This document shows, one piece after another, positions 48,013 to 55,732 of a stretch of DNA of 55,928 nt (position 1 is the first letter of the stretch; each line of letters starts with the position of its first letter). Source of the DNA: Streptomyces shenzhenensis (GTDB taxonomy: Bacteria > Actinomycetota > Actinomycetes > Streptomycetales > Streptomycetaceae). A model generated the notes under the pieces. It was not told the DNA's origin, made no database searches, and worked only from the letters and a program-made list of their open reading frames with translations. A program made the translations under genes and the position numbers. The stretch covers positions 1 to 55,928 of the forward strand of contig NZ_JAJONF010000057.1 in the NCBI RefSeq assembly GCF_021462265.1, written 5' to 3'.

Positions 48013-49263
48013 TCAGATCACCGATTCCAGCAGGCGGAGGGTAGGGGTGCGCGAACTCTCACCGTAGGGAGACGCGAGGCCCGGAATCAGGACACGAACC
48101 ACCGGCACGCCGAGATCCCCGCGGGTAAGTTCTGTCACCAGGCACTTTTCGTGTCCCGCGTCCCGCAGTCGGCCGACGACCGTGTGTATGTTCTGCAGGA
48201 TGCTGCCGCTGCCGTCCTTGGCCTGCGGGAACGCCAGGGAGCCGGGGTTCCGGTAGAGAGAGTCGATCCGCTTCAACTCGGCCGGCCTGCGCCGGGCGCG
48301 CCCGGTCTCGAACACCTCTCGCGCGCCCGTGGCGAAGCTGGCGTGACCTTGGCACGCCTCGGTGAGAGCACGAAGCAGCGCCCGTTCGGGCTGGAGGTCG
48401 GCCCCGTACCCGGGGAAGTAGGTCACCTTGCCCTCCTGCCCGAAGTATCCGTCGTCGAAAAGGACGACCCGGATGACCGGAACGTCGATCACGTTGGTCA
48501 GATCCTGTATCCGGACGACCAGACCCTGACCGCTCAGCGTGTCGATGAGCTCTTTTGCGGTTCCGGCCGGAACCGACTCCGGTGATATGACCCGCAAAGG
48601 CCGACGAGGAGAGAAAAGCGGATCGTGGTGAGCGGAGTAGAACGCTTCCTCCGACACCGCGTCGCGCTCGACGAGCTCACAGACCGCGTGGAGGACCGCC
48701 TCTGAATACGTGTTCCCGGAGGCGAGCCCGTTGGTCTCGATCCGAGCCGTCATGCCTTCCGTGGAGGGATTGAGGACGAGGTCGGTCGGCACCAGATGAT
48801 GGCTCCCCTGCGCCAGGTCGTACGCTCCCGTCCAGGAGAAGACGGCGTCGGGCCGGTACGTGGTGTCCTGCGGCAGGCTGAACTCCTCCGGATCGACCGC
48901 AGCGGCGGGAGCGAGTTCCCTGTAGGAACCCCTGACGATCCGGCGGGCCGGAATTTCCTCGGCCGAGACTCGCTCGATCGCCTCCATGACGGCGCTGAGC
49001 TTCGCCGCGATCGGCGTCGCCCCCTTTCCCGCGCTCACCGTCAGGTCTTTGGCGAGAGGGGTCACGGCCGACCACACGGGGGAGCTGATGTAATCCAGGG
49101 GGGTGGTGTCGTACACGCGCGTGACGGGGACACGAGGCAGCAGCGGTTTCAGGGAGTCCCACGTCTCCTCGAAACTTCTGGCGTGTCCGGCCTCCGAACT
49201 TTCCGCATCAGGCTGAAAGCTGTCCGGGCGCAGGGCTGTCAGGCTGTTCGGTTCGACCATCAT
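48013..49263 (-). CDS. YcaO-family enzyme, probable thioamidating YcaO
   Basis: A 416-residue ATP-dependent YcaO. ATP/Mg motifs are present: SAGKGATPIAAKLSAVMEAIERVSAEE (E94, E97, R98) and NGLASGNTYSEAVLHAVCELVERDAV. The C-terminus lacks the Pro-rich PxPxP tail of azoline-forming YcaO, which fits TfuA-dependent thioamidation. It activates a backbone amide with ATP and, with TfuA, replaces oxygen by sulfur. The adjacent ATG codons at 49263 and 49260 follow AAGG. A 181-base gap separates it from the P450 upstream. Confidence 0.88.
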   Translation of the reverse strand: MMVEPNSLTALRPDSFQPDAESSEAGHARSFEETWDSLKPLLPRVPVTRVYDTTPLDYISSPVWSAVTPLAKDLTVSAGKGATPIAAKLSAVMEAIERVSAEEIPARRIVRGSYRELAPAAAVDPEEFSLPQDTTYRPDAVFSWTGAYDLAQGSHHLVPTDLVLNPSTEGMTARIETNGLASGNTYSEAVLHAVCELVERDAVSEEAFYSAHHDPLFSPRRPLRVISPESVPAGTAKELIDTLSGQGLVVRIQDLTNVIDVPVIRVVLFDDGYFGQEGKVTYFPGYGADLQPERALLRALTEACQGHASFATGAREVFETGRARRRPAELKRIDSLYRNPGSLAFPQAKDGSGSILQNIHTVVGRLRDAGHEKCLVTELTRGDLGVPVVRVLIPGLASPYGESSRTPTLRLLESVI

Positions 49264-49444
49264 CGTGATGCCTTGTCTGGAAGCGGGGATCGACGGGAAC
49301 GCGGACCGCCGCGCGTCGCTGCGGTTCAGGAGCCGGCGGAGCGGGCCGGCCGGGGGCGCCGGTCGCCGGTCCACGCGGCCCTGCCGGCGCTCGTCAGGGC
49401 ACAGGGGACCGCGACGGCCCGGTCCCGCGCCCCCGCGGCCTGCC

Positions 49445-50641
49445 TCAGGCGTCCCGCGTGACCACGAGGTCGTCGGCGAAACGCGCCCCGAAGTCCCCCT
49501 TCCACACCGCGGTCAGCCGGGGCAGCTCCTCCAACAGGCCGGTCGACGCGAGTTGCAGCATCATCTCCCTCATGACCTGCCGCGTGAGTCCGGCGGCCAG
49601 ACACGCGTGCCGGCCCCGCCCGAAGGCGACATGGCGAGCCCCGGTCCGGTCCGCACGGAAGGTGCCCGGGTCGGCGAACCGCCTAGGGTCGCGGTTGGCC
49701 GCCACGAGTACGAGGACCACGCGCGACTCGGCCCGTACGGTGTGACCGTGCAGGGTCAGATCGGACAGCGCGCGCCTGGTGGCCAAGTGGAAGGGCGTGA
49801 CCAGCCGCAGCGCCTCGTCCACGGCCCCGTCGATGTCTTCCTTCAGGTCGACGGCGGCGCTCTCCGGGCCGGTCAACGCCTCCAACAGGCGTGCGACAGC
49901 CGCCGCGGTGGGTTCCAGCGCGCCACTCACCAGCTGGGCGTATATCGCGGTCGCGTCCAGAAGATCCAACGTCCCGTCGGACAGGCCGCGGCTCAGCGCC
50001 GAGGCGAGGACCCCCAGGGGAGCCGCGCAGCGCTGCGCGACGAGCCCGGTCAGCTCGTCCAGGGCCTCTTCCGCGAGCCGCCCGATGCCGGGGTCGTACG
50101 TCTCGATCGGCCCGACGGCCAGGATCCGGGTGGCGCAGTCCGCGAGCTGTGCCAGGCCGTCCGGCTCCTCGTCGAGGAGATCGCCCAGGCCGGCTGCCAG
50201 AGCCGGCCTGACGACATCGGCGAACAGCCTGTCAGGCGTCACCGTGGAACCGGTCGCCGCGACGGAATCCGCCATCGCGGCGACCATCTGCCGGACGGCG
50301 GCGGGCGTGAACAGCGGCAGGAGCAGCCGCCGCATACCGGTGTGCCGCGGCGGATCGGAGAACACGGGCCAGCGGTCGATGAACTCCGTCACCCGCCAGT
50401 AGGTGTTCTCCTGCTCTTCCGTCAGCGAGGGCGGGCAATAGGTTTCCACCTGGGCGCCGAGCCGGGGATCAGGGAGAAGTTCGTACACATCGTCGTATCG
50501 CGTCACGTACCACGTGTTCGTGCTCTCGTCCCAGCGCACACCGTGCGACTCACGCAGTTCGTCGAACCACTTGACCGGTTCCGCTTCCCGGTCCGTCGGG
50601 ATCTGCGGCACCGTGGTCTCCGCCGTTACGTTGTCCATCAC
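49445..50641 (-). CDS. cytochrome P450
   Basis: A 398-residue soluble bacterial P450. The heme ligand is Cys347 in FGRGRHACLAAGL, where the last Gly of FxxGxxxCxG is Ala, which is tolerated in some actinomycete P450s. The ExxR pair is in DEALRL, and the I-helix segment SGALEPTAAAV has the usual Thr. It requires ferredoxin and reductase from elsewhere. In this operon it probably oxidises the peptide (hydroxylation or crosslink). It sits 58 bases after the second dioxygenase gene. Confidence 0.9.
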   Translation of the reverse strand: MMDNVTAETTVPQIPTDREAEPVKWFDELRESHGVRWDESTNTWYVTRYDDVYELLPDPRLGAQVETYCPPSLTEEQENTYWRVTEFIDRWPVFSDPPRHTGMRRLLLPLFTPAAVRQMVAAMADSVAATGSTVTPDRLFADVVRPALAAGLGDLLDEEPDGLAQLADCATRILAVGPIETYDPGIGRLAEEALDELTGLVAQRCAAPLGVLASALSRGLSDGTLDLLDATAIYAQLVSGALEPTAAAVARLLEALTGPESAAVDLKEDIDGAVDEALRLVTPFHLATRRALSDLTLHGHTVRAESRVVLVLVAANRDPRRFADPGTFRADRTGARHVAFGRGRHACLAAGLTRQVMREMMLQLASTGLLEELPRLTAVWKGDFGARFADDLVVTRDA

Positions 50642-50699
50642 AAACCAACCCGTTCAATTCACGCGCTTCATAAGGCTGCCCGAGTACCGGGGGAGGGGG

Positions 50700-51386
50700 T
50701 CACAGGAGAGATCGGTCGGCGAGCAGATAGCTCGTCAGCTCCTGTCGCGCTTCTGCCGACTCCGGCACGGCCGCATACGTCGTGGTGATCTGCCGCCGCT
50801 TGTCGGCACCGCCGAACGACGCGTGGTAGGAGTGCGGATCGAAGGCGATGAGGTCACCGGGGGAGGAGGCGACGGTGAAGGCCGGCACCTCGGCGGGCCG
50901 CATCCCGAGGCGGCGCAGCGGGTTCTCCATCTCCGCGGCGAACAAGTCCCAGCTCCCGCCTCTGCGGTGGGTGCCGGGAATGATCCGCAGCGCTCCGGTG
51001 TCGCCGTCGAGCGGCTCCAGGTACTGGACGATCTTGAGGAGCCGCAGAGCGCGGTGGTTGCCGTCCCGGTGCCAGTAGGTGGCACCGTCGTAGCGGACTC
51101 CGTCGCCGCCGACGTAAACGACGTCCGTGCCCAGCAGCCCGCGGGCCACCCGAGGACACCGGTCGTCGGCCAGGAGCACCTTCTGGAGCACCTCGCTCCG
51201 CTCGGCGATCCGGGCGACGCCCGCCCGCCCCTGCCGGCCGACCTGCGGGAAGTTCTCGAAGACGTCTTCGAAGGCGTCGGAGACGGCCGGCACCACGTCG
51301 TTCTGCACGCCGCGCAGGTGGAGGAACCCGAACGTCCTGAAGCGGGTGACCTCGGCGTCGGTCACCGACAAAGAGGAGAGTCTCAT
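50700..51386 (-). CDS. PhyH-family Fe(II)/2-oxoglutarate dioxygenase, copy B
   Basis: A 228-residue phytanoyl-CoA-dioxygenase-like enzyme. The iron-binding HxD is in TYWHRDGNH, the distal His is in PHSYHASFGG, and the 2OG-binding Arg is in KRRQITTTY. VVGRQGRAG-like loops differ from copy A. ATGA overlap with copy A (51383-51386). The two share TFGFxHLRG, DTGALRxxPGTHR and PGDxIxFD and are tandem duplicates. It probably hydroxylates an amino-acid side chain of the peptide or a small co-substrate. Confidence 0.85.
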   Translation of the reverse strand: MRLSSLSVTDAEVTRFRTFGFLHLRGVQNDVVPAVSDAFEDVFENFPQVGRQGRAGVARIAERSEVLQKVLLADDRCPRVARGLLGTDVVYVGGDGVRYDGATYWHRDGNHRALRLLKIVQYLEPLDGDTGALRIIPGTHRRGGSWDLFAAEMENPLRRLGMRPAEVPAFTVASSPGDLIAFDPHSYHASFGGADKRRQITTTYAAVPESAEARQELTSYLLADRSLL

Positions 51387-52066
51387 CCGATGGGCACCGA
51401 TCCGGAGACGTAGCGGTTGAGGAAGTAACGACGCGTGTCGCGCTGTTCGGTCTCGGTCACCGGGTCACCGACACAGTTGAACGCCAGTTGCCGTCGTATG
51501 TCGCCGTGCCATGCCGAGTGCAGGACGTTCGTGTCGAAGACGATGACGTCACCGGGCTGGGACTCGACGACCACCGAGGGAACGTCGCCACCGGCGAGAC
51601 CGAGGTCCTCCCCATGCCTGATGACGTGCCGGGTCGGTTCCCCGAGCCAGCCGTTGTCGGCTCGATGCGAGCCGGGGAGGAAACGCAGGGCACCCGTGTC
51701 GTGCGCGGTGGCATCCAGGTACAGAACGAAACGCAGGAACGGCGTGGTGTAGAAACCGTCCGAGTGCCAGTACGAGTCGCCGACGAGCGCGTTGGCATCG
51801 CTGGTGATGACCTCGTGGTTGCGTTCGAAGAATGCCCCGCAGATCGCGCCCACCCACGCCGACCCGGAGATCAGCCCCAGCTCGGGCATCTCGTTGAGGG
51901 CGTCGAACCTGGTGACCCTCTCGTTCGGCGTACCGTCCGCCGGCAGATCGATCAGCCGGCCGAAAGCACGCTGCAGTTCCTCCACGGTGTCCGCGGCGGC
52001 CCCCCGGAGGTGGGCGAATCCGAACACCCGCAGCTGCTGCGCGACCTCCGCCTCATCGAGTGACAT
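51383..52066 (-). CDS. PhyH-family Fe(II)/2-oxoglutarate dioxygenase, copy A
   Basis: A 227-residue PhyH-like dioxygenase. HxD lies in SYWHSDGFYTTPF, the distal His in VLHSAWHGD and the 2OG Arg in IRRQLAFN. It shares about the same architecture as copy B but differs in the central lid (MPELGLISGSAWVGAICGAFFERN). Its ATG lies within the last codons of the AKR gene (14-base overlap), so translation is coupled. A second oxidation is predicted on the peptide or the pathway's small-molecule partner. Confidence 0.85.
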   Translation of the reverse strand: MSLDEAEVAQQLRVFGFAHLRGAAADTVEELQRAFGRLIDLPADGTPNERVTRFDALNEMPELGLISGSAWVGAICGAFFERNHEVITSDANALVGDSYWHSDGFYTTPFLRFVLYLDATAHDTGALRFLPGSHRADNGWLGEPTRHVIRHGEDLGLAGGDVPSVVVESQPGDVIVFDTNVLHSAWHGDIRRQLAFNCVGDPVTETEQRDTRRYFLNRYVSGSVPIG

Positions 52067-52862
52067 GGGACCCTCCGGGTGCGGAGTGCCGAGCAGCGGA
52101 CGTGAGCCAGGCCGGCCCCGCCTCGTAGTCGTCCAGCTGCTCCTTGGTCCGAGGGCCGACGACCACGGCTTCGGGGCGGTAGATCTCGTGAATCTCGGAG
52201 ATCCTGGCGGCGATCGCCTCCGCCCTGCGCTCGGGCGGTACCGCCCGCAGCCGAGACCCGCCCGAGAAGAGACTGCGGACCACGAGACGGTAGTCGGCGA
52301 GGAGGCGCGTCACGTTCGTGTCCTGCGGATCCAGCTGGTCCGCCTCGCACATGACCACGCTGCCGACAGGCAGCCTGCCGGCGATCTGCGGCAGACTCAC
52401 GTCCGGCAGGAGCACACTGACGCCCACCAGATCCGCCTGCCCCGTCTGTGAGCAGTGCCTGGCGAGCCCGGCGAAGTCGATGTCCGACACCCGCCTCGGC
52501 TCCGGATTGTGCACGAAGGCGACCTCGACGTGGTCGCGCCCGAGCCGCTTCAGGCTGCCCTGCAGCGACTTGGCCATTCCTTCGAGGCTGTAGTCCAGGG
52601 TGGGCAGGGGAGTGGTGGTGTCGATCCCGATCTTGGTCCAGACCGACGCGTCGTCGGGAAGGTGCGCGCCGAGGTCCTCCTCCGCTCTCCCGCGGGCATA
52701 CACGGGCGAGGTGTCGAACGTGGTGAAGCCGCGGGCGATCGCGCCCTCGACGAACTCCCGGCCCTCGTCCGCGTCGCGGCCCAGCACCATCAGGCCGTTG
52801 AAGGACCCCGAGCAGCGCATGGTGCCGACCACCACGGACGGCTGATCCTGCATCGTGTTCAT
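52053..52862 (-). CDS. aldo/keto reductase
   Basis: A 269-residue TIM-barrel AKR. The catalytic Asp and Tyr are in FDTSPVYARGRAEEDLG, with the Lys in VWTKIGID and the His in VEVAFVHNPEPRR. The cofactor-binding C-terminal loop EAVVVGPRTKEQLDDY is typical. ATG at 52862 is preferred over a TTG six bases earlier, because GGGTGAG lies at proper distance. It reduces a carbonyl, possibly one formed by the P450 or dioxygenases. It lies between radical SAM and dioxygenase genes. Confidence 0.85.
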   Translation of the reverse strand: MNTMQDQPSVVVGTMRCSGSFNGLMVLGRDADEGREFVEGAIARGFTTFDTSPVYARGRAEEDLGAHLPDDASVWTKIGIDTTTPLPTLDYSLEGMAKSLQGSLKRLGRDHVEVAFVHNPEPRRVSDIDFAGLARHCSQTGQADLVGVSVLLPDVSLPQIAGRLPVGSVVMCEADQLDPQDTNVTRLLADYRLVVRSLFSGGSRLRAVPPERRAEAIAARISEIHEIYRPEAVVVGPRTKEQLDDYEAGPAWLTSAARHSAPGGSHVTR

Positions 52863-52869
52863 GGACAAC

Positions 52870-53730
52870 TCACCCTTCGTGGGATTCCGAACGGCAGATC
52901 GCCATGCAGGCCAGACCGGTGGTCGGTGGTTCGCAGAACGACTGCTCGAGCGCTTCGCCGATCTCCTGCCGCGACGCGAAGACCGACACCTGCTGAGAGC
53001 TGTCGTAGGGGCAGCGGCGCAGGAAGCCGTCCGCGGACAGGTACAGCCGCGCGGACTGGCAGGACCGGACGACCGGGCCGCGCAGCCACTCGTGGTAGTC
53101 CGACACCACTGTCCTCAACTGCTCCGACATGCCGAAGAACGTGTCGATCAACGCCAGGTCGCGCTTGAGGTGGGGATTCTCGAAACGGAACGTCGGCGAC
53201 GGCAGCAGCGGGCTGACCTCCACCGGGACATCGGCCGTCTCCACCACCGAGACGATGGCCTTCAGGTCGTCTTCGTCCAGCTCGTATGCGGTGACATGCA
53301 GGCTCGCCCGACGGTGTCCCAACGCCTCGAAGACCTTCGACGTCGAGGAGATCGTCCGGCCGGTGCGGCCGATTTCGTCCGCTCTGCGACTGTCGGCGGA
53401 GACGGTGACGTGACTGAGCATGCCGGCGACACCGGCGAGGGCATCGAGTCGCGGGCCGGTCCTGGCGGCGGTGACCACCGAGGTGCGAAAGCCGAATTGG
53501 AGTCCGACGCGCACGAGCTGACGGAACTCCGGGTGGTCGGTCGGCTCACCGCCGGACAGGCACAGCTCCTCCACGCCGAGTTCGTGGAGCCGCGACAGTG
53601 CCCGGGCGTAGGTGTCGAGGCTCAGGACGTCGCGTCCGACATCGGCCCGGAAGCAGAACCGGCAGTTCACTTCGCAGTTGTCGGCGGTCGAGACGAGCAC
53701 TCCGCGGAGTGCTCCGAGGCTGTCGGTCAC
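52870..53730 (-). CDS. second radical SAM enzyme of the operon
   Basis: A 286-residue enzyme. C-x3-C-x2-C is Cys19, Cys23, Cys26 in NCEVNCRFCFRAD. LCLSGGEPTDHPEF and VTVSADSRRADEIGR follow. Its C-terminal third has further cysteines (SCQSARLYLSADGFLRRCPYD and SFCEPPTTGLACMAIC) that could hold an auxiliary cluster. It lacks the N-terminal peptide-binding extension of the first enzyme, so may act on an already processed substrate. The GTG start overlaps the previous TGA (GTGA). Confidence 0.85.
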   Translation of the reverse strand: MTDSLGALRGVLVSTADNCEVNCRFCFRADVGRDVLSLDTYARALSRLHELGVEELCLSGGEPTDHPEFRQLVRVGLQFGFRTSVVTAARTGPRLDALAGVAGMLSHVTVSADSRRADEIGRTGRTISSTSKVFEALGHRRASLHVTAYELDEDDLKAIVSVVETADVPVEVSPLLPSPTFRFENPHLKRDLALIDTFFGMSEQLRTVVSDYHEWLRGPVVRSCQSARLYLSADGFLRRCPYDSSQQVSVFASRQEIGEALEQSFCEPPTTGLACMAICRSESHEG

Positions 53731-55022
53731 TGCAACCCCGTCTGGTCGGTGAGGGCGAGTTCGAGACCCACCTGGAAGAAGTCGCACATCTGCGGGTCGG
53801 GCTCGGGGTTGTTCCGGAGCGAGACGTCGTTGCGGGACGGACCACCGCAGACGGCAGCGGCGGGGCACTCTGCGCACTCCTTCGCCGGCAGGAGGTTCTT
53901 GGCGGCTCCCGCCAGCAGTTCAGGCTGCTCCCGAAGCCGGCTGATCGGGAAGACGAACGAGTCGTCGCGCCAGTTCAGGTCGAGGATGGAAATGCGCCCG
54001 CGGGACAGCAGAGCCGCGTTCAGGCCACCGTCCTGCTGGATGTGCTCGTACATCTTCGGCAGGCGGGTGTCCAGGGCCTGATAGATGCGGTCGAGCGAGG
54101 AGAACAGCATGGCACCGCGGGACAGCGCCAGAAGCCGCGAACGGAACACCGCGCGGCACAGCGCCTCGCCGTCGACGTGCCAGCGGCCGGAGATCGGAAT
54201 GGGGGTGTTGACGTAGATGAAGTTGATGCCGAGGGACAGCACGTACTCGACGGTGTCCGGCAGGTTGCTCACATTGAGCGGCGTGGGGGTGAGGTTGCAG
54301 CCCACGTGCACCCCGGCATCGATCAGCCGCTGGATGTTCCGGTGGATCCGTTGGTCCGCGGGCTTGCCCGACAGCAGGAACCGCTCGACCTTGTTGTCGT
54401 CCGGAGCCCCGTCGAAGGAGACGCCCACGCCGTACTTGAACTTCTTGAAGTGCTCGATCATGGGGTCCTTGATCAGGACACCGTTGGTGACGACGGTGAA
54501 CTGCACACGCCCCACGCCGTGCTTCTCGGCGAGTTCGAGAGCGTACTCGTCTCCGTACTGCATCAGGTCGAACCGGGTGGTCGGCTCACCGCCGAACCAC
54601 TGAATGGTGACCTCCTCCTGGCCGGCGTTCTGCTCGAAGAGGTACTCGAGTCCTTCGCGGAGCTCGGGGATGGTGATGTCGTCGGCGCCGGTGTTGGTGT
54701 CCACGAAGCAGTACGTGCAGGTCATGTTGCAGCGGTCGGTCACCACGATGCGGTATCCGCTGATCCGCGGCGGCTTTCCGGTCATGCCCAGCTTGTTGAT
54801 CCGGTCGAAGATGAGATCACGCTGAGGTGCGGCCGGCGGCTCGGAAGTGAAGCCCAGCTGTTTCATCTCCGCCAGGATCTGGGGCTCGTTGTCGCGGATC
54901 CGCTTCATCTCATCGGCGGTGAGACTCGCGCTCCCCAGGGAGACGGGATCGAAAACAATTCCCTCCGCCCCCTGAGCGACCAGCAAATACTTGTTCCAGA
55001 GTCGATCGGCATCGTTCGTCAC
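53727..55022 (-). CDS. radical SAM/SPASM peptide maturase
   Basis: A 431-residue radical SAM enzyme. The first 60 residues (LWNKYLLVAQGAEGIVFDPVSLGSASLTADEMKRI..ILAEMKQLGFT) look like the N-terminal domain common in RiPP radical SAM maturases. The [4Fe-4S] motif is C98-x3-C102-x2-C105 (DRCNMTCTYCF). GGEPTTRFDLMQYG and SFDGAPDDNK follow. SPASM-cluster cysteines are Cys383, Cys386, Cys392 and Cys413. GTG start with AGGAG six bases upstream. Such enzymes crosslink or epimerise precursor peptides. It directly follows the 116-residue gene. Confidence 0.9.
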   Translation of the reverse strand: MTNDADRLWNKYLLVAQGAEGIVFDPVSLGSASLTADEMKRIRDNEPQILAEMKQLGFTSEPPAAPQRDLIFDRINKLGMTGKPPRISGYRIVVTDRCNMTCTYCFVDTNTGADDITIPELREGLEYLFEQNAGQEEVTIQWFGGEPTTRFDLMQYGDEYALELAEKHGVGRVQFTVVTNGVLIKDPMIEHFKKFKYGVGVSFDGAPDDNKVERFLLSGKPADQRIHRNIQRLIDAGVHVGCNLTPTPLNVSNLPDTVEYVLSLGINFIYVNTPIPISGRWHVDGEALCRAVFRSRLLALSRGAMLFSSLDRIYQALDTRLPKMYEHIQQDGGLNAALLSRGRISILDLNWRDDSFVFPISRLREQPELLAGAAKNLLPAKECAECPAAAVCGGPSRNDVSLRNNPEPDPQMCDFFQVGLELALTDQTGLQ

Positions 55023-55134
55023 GGTGAACTCCTAAAGAAACGGAACCAGCCATGCGTCGGAACGAACCGCACAGCGAGAAGCCCACTGCGGTGCCACCGT
55101 CGCTTGCCGATGACACCGCAGCAGGATGGATCGA

Positions 55135-55485
55135 TCAGTCTTCTTGCGCGATGTTCGCGTCCTTCAGCACACCCTGAACGATCTCGGTGTAGTGCTTCTT
55201 GAGATGCTCGGTGTTCTCGGACGTCGCACCGTCGGCGAGGACGATGATGCCGGGCAGCGACGGGTTGGGCGCCATGAGAACGATGCCCGGCGGGTCAAGG
55301 CTGATCGCCATGACGGCGTCCTCGACCGGCACCCACTCGATCCGCTCCTTGACGGCGTCCATCACGCTGACCTGCTTGGCCTTGAAGTCTTCGCGCTCGC
55401 CGAACCACACGCCCGACTTACCGCGCGATCCCACGGCGTCGGCGTAGATGAGGTGGTTGTCCTTCTGTTCGCGAGGTTTGGGCAT
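55135..55485 (-). CDS. 116-residue candidate RiPP precursor / operon-specific protein
   Basis: First gene of the operon, with a perfect AGGAGG and seven-base spacing, so it is highly translated, as precursors are. The sequence starts MPKPREQKDNHLIYADAVGS and has a mixed beta/alpha pattern with VWFGEREDFKAKQV, IEWVPVEDAVMAI, two similar segments DPPGIVLMAPN and LPGIIVLADG, and a helical Lys-rich tail ending DANIAQED. It has no Cys. It matches no known precursor class I recall. It could be a precursor with internal core, or a small carrier or scaffold. No other ORF in the operon is a better candidate. Confidence 0.7.
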   Translation of the reverse strand: MPKPREQKDNHLIYADAVGSRGKSGVWFGEREDFKAKQVSVMDAVKERIEWVPVEDAVMAISLDPPGIVLMAPNPSLPGIIVLADGATSENTEHLKKHYTEIVQGVLKDANIAQED

Positions 55486-55732
55486 TCAAACGCCTCCTAA
55501 GAAAGGGCCGAATTCGGTCCGCGCTGTCCCGGAGCTGAATCAATGACTGCTCCACGGCTTTTTGTGCGCCTATTGCGACCGCTGGCTCTTATCCTCGCAC
55601 GCCGGGGAATATGCGTGGTCCATCCCTGGTATATTCGACGTGCGCCTCGCCTTTTCGGTATTCCCGCTCCATCGCGAGGGCGATTTTAGCGACGTGACGC
55701 GATGTGCCGATATGGGCCGGCGACCGGTACCG
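55486..55732 (-). promoter_or_regulatory. operon promoter and leader region
   Basis: Upstream of the operon's first gene, this is one of the most AT-rich stretches of the window. No perfect -35/-10 pair could be fixed by eye. AGGAGG at the 3' end is the ribosome-binding site. A short run AAAAAGCC occurs in the middle. It is the likely target of the adjacent regulator. Confidence 0.5.

Noticed and set aside
49264..49444. Hidden precursor ORF in the P450-YcaO gap
   Set aside because: All frames are Arg/Pro-rich or broken, and none has a ribosome-binding site or a Cys/Ser/Thr-rich core.
54910..55116. Short frame between the 116-residue gene and the SPASM gene as a precursor peptide
   Set aside because: The GTG has no ribosome-binding site, most of the frame overlaps the radical SAM coding sequence, and the composition is shadow-like.
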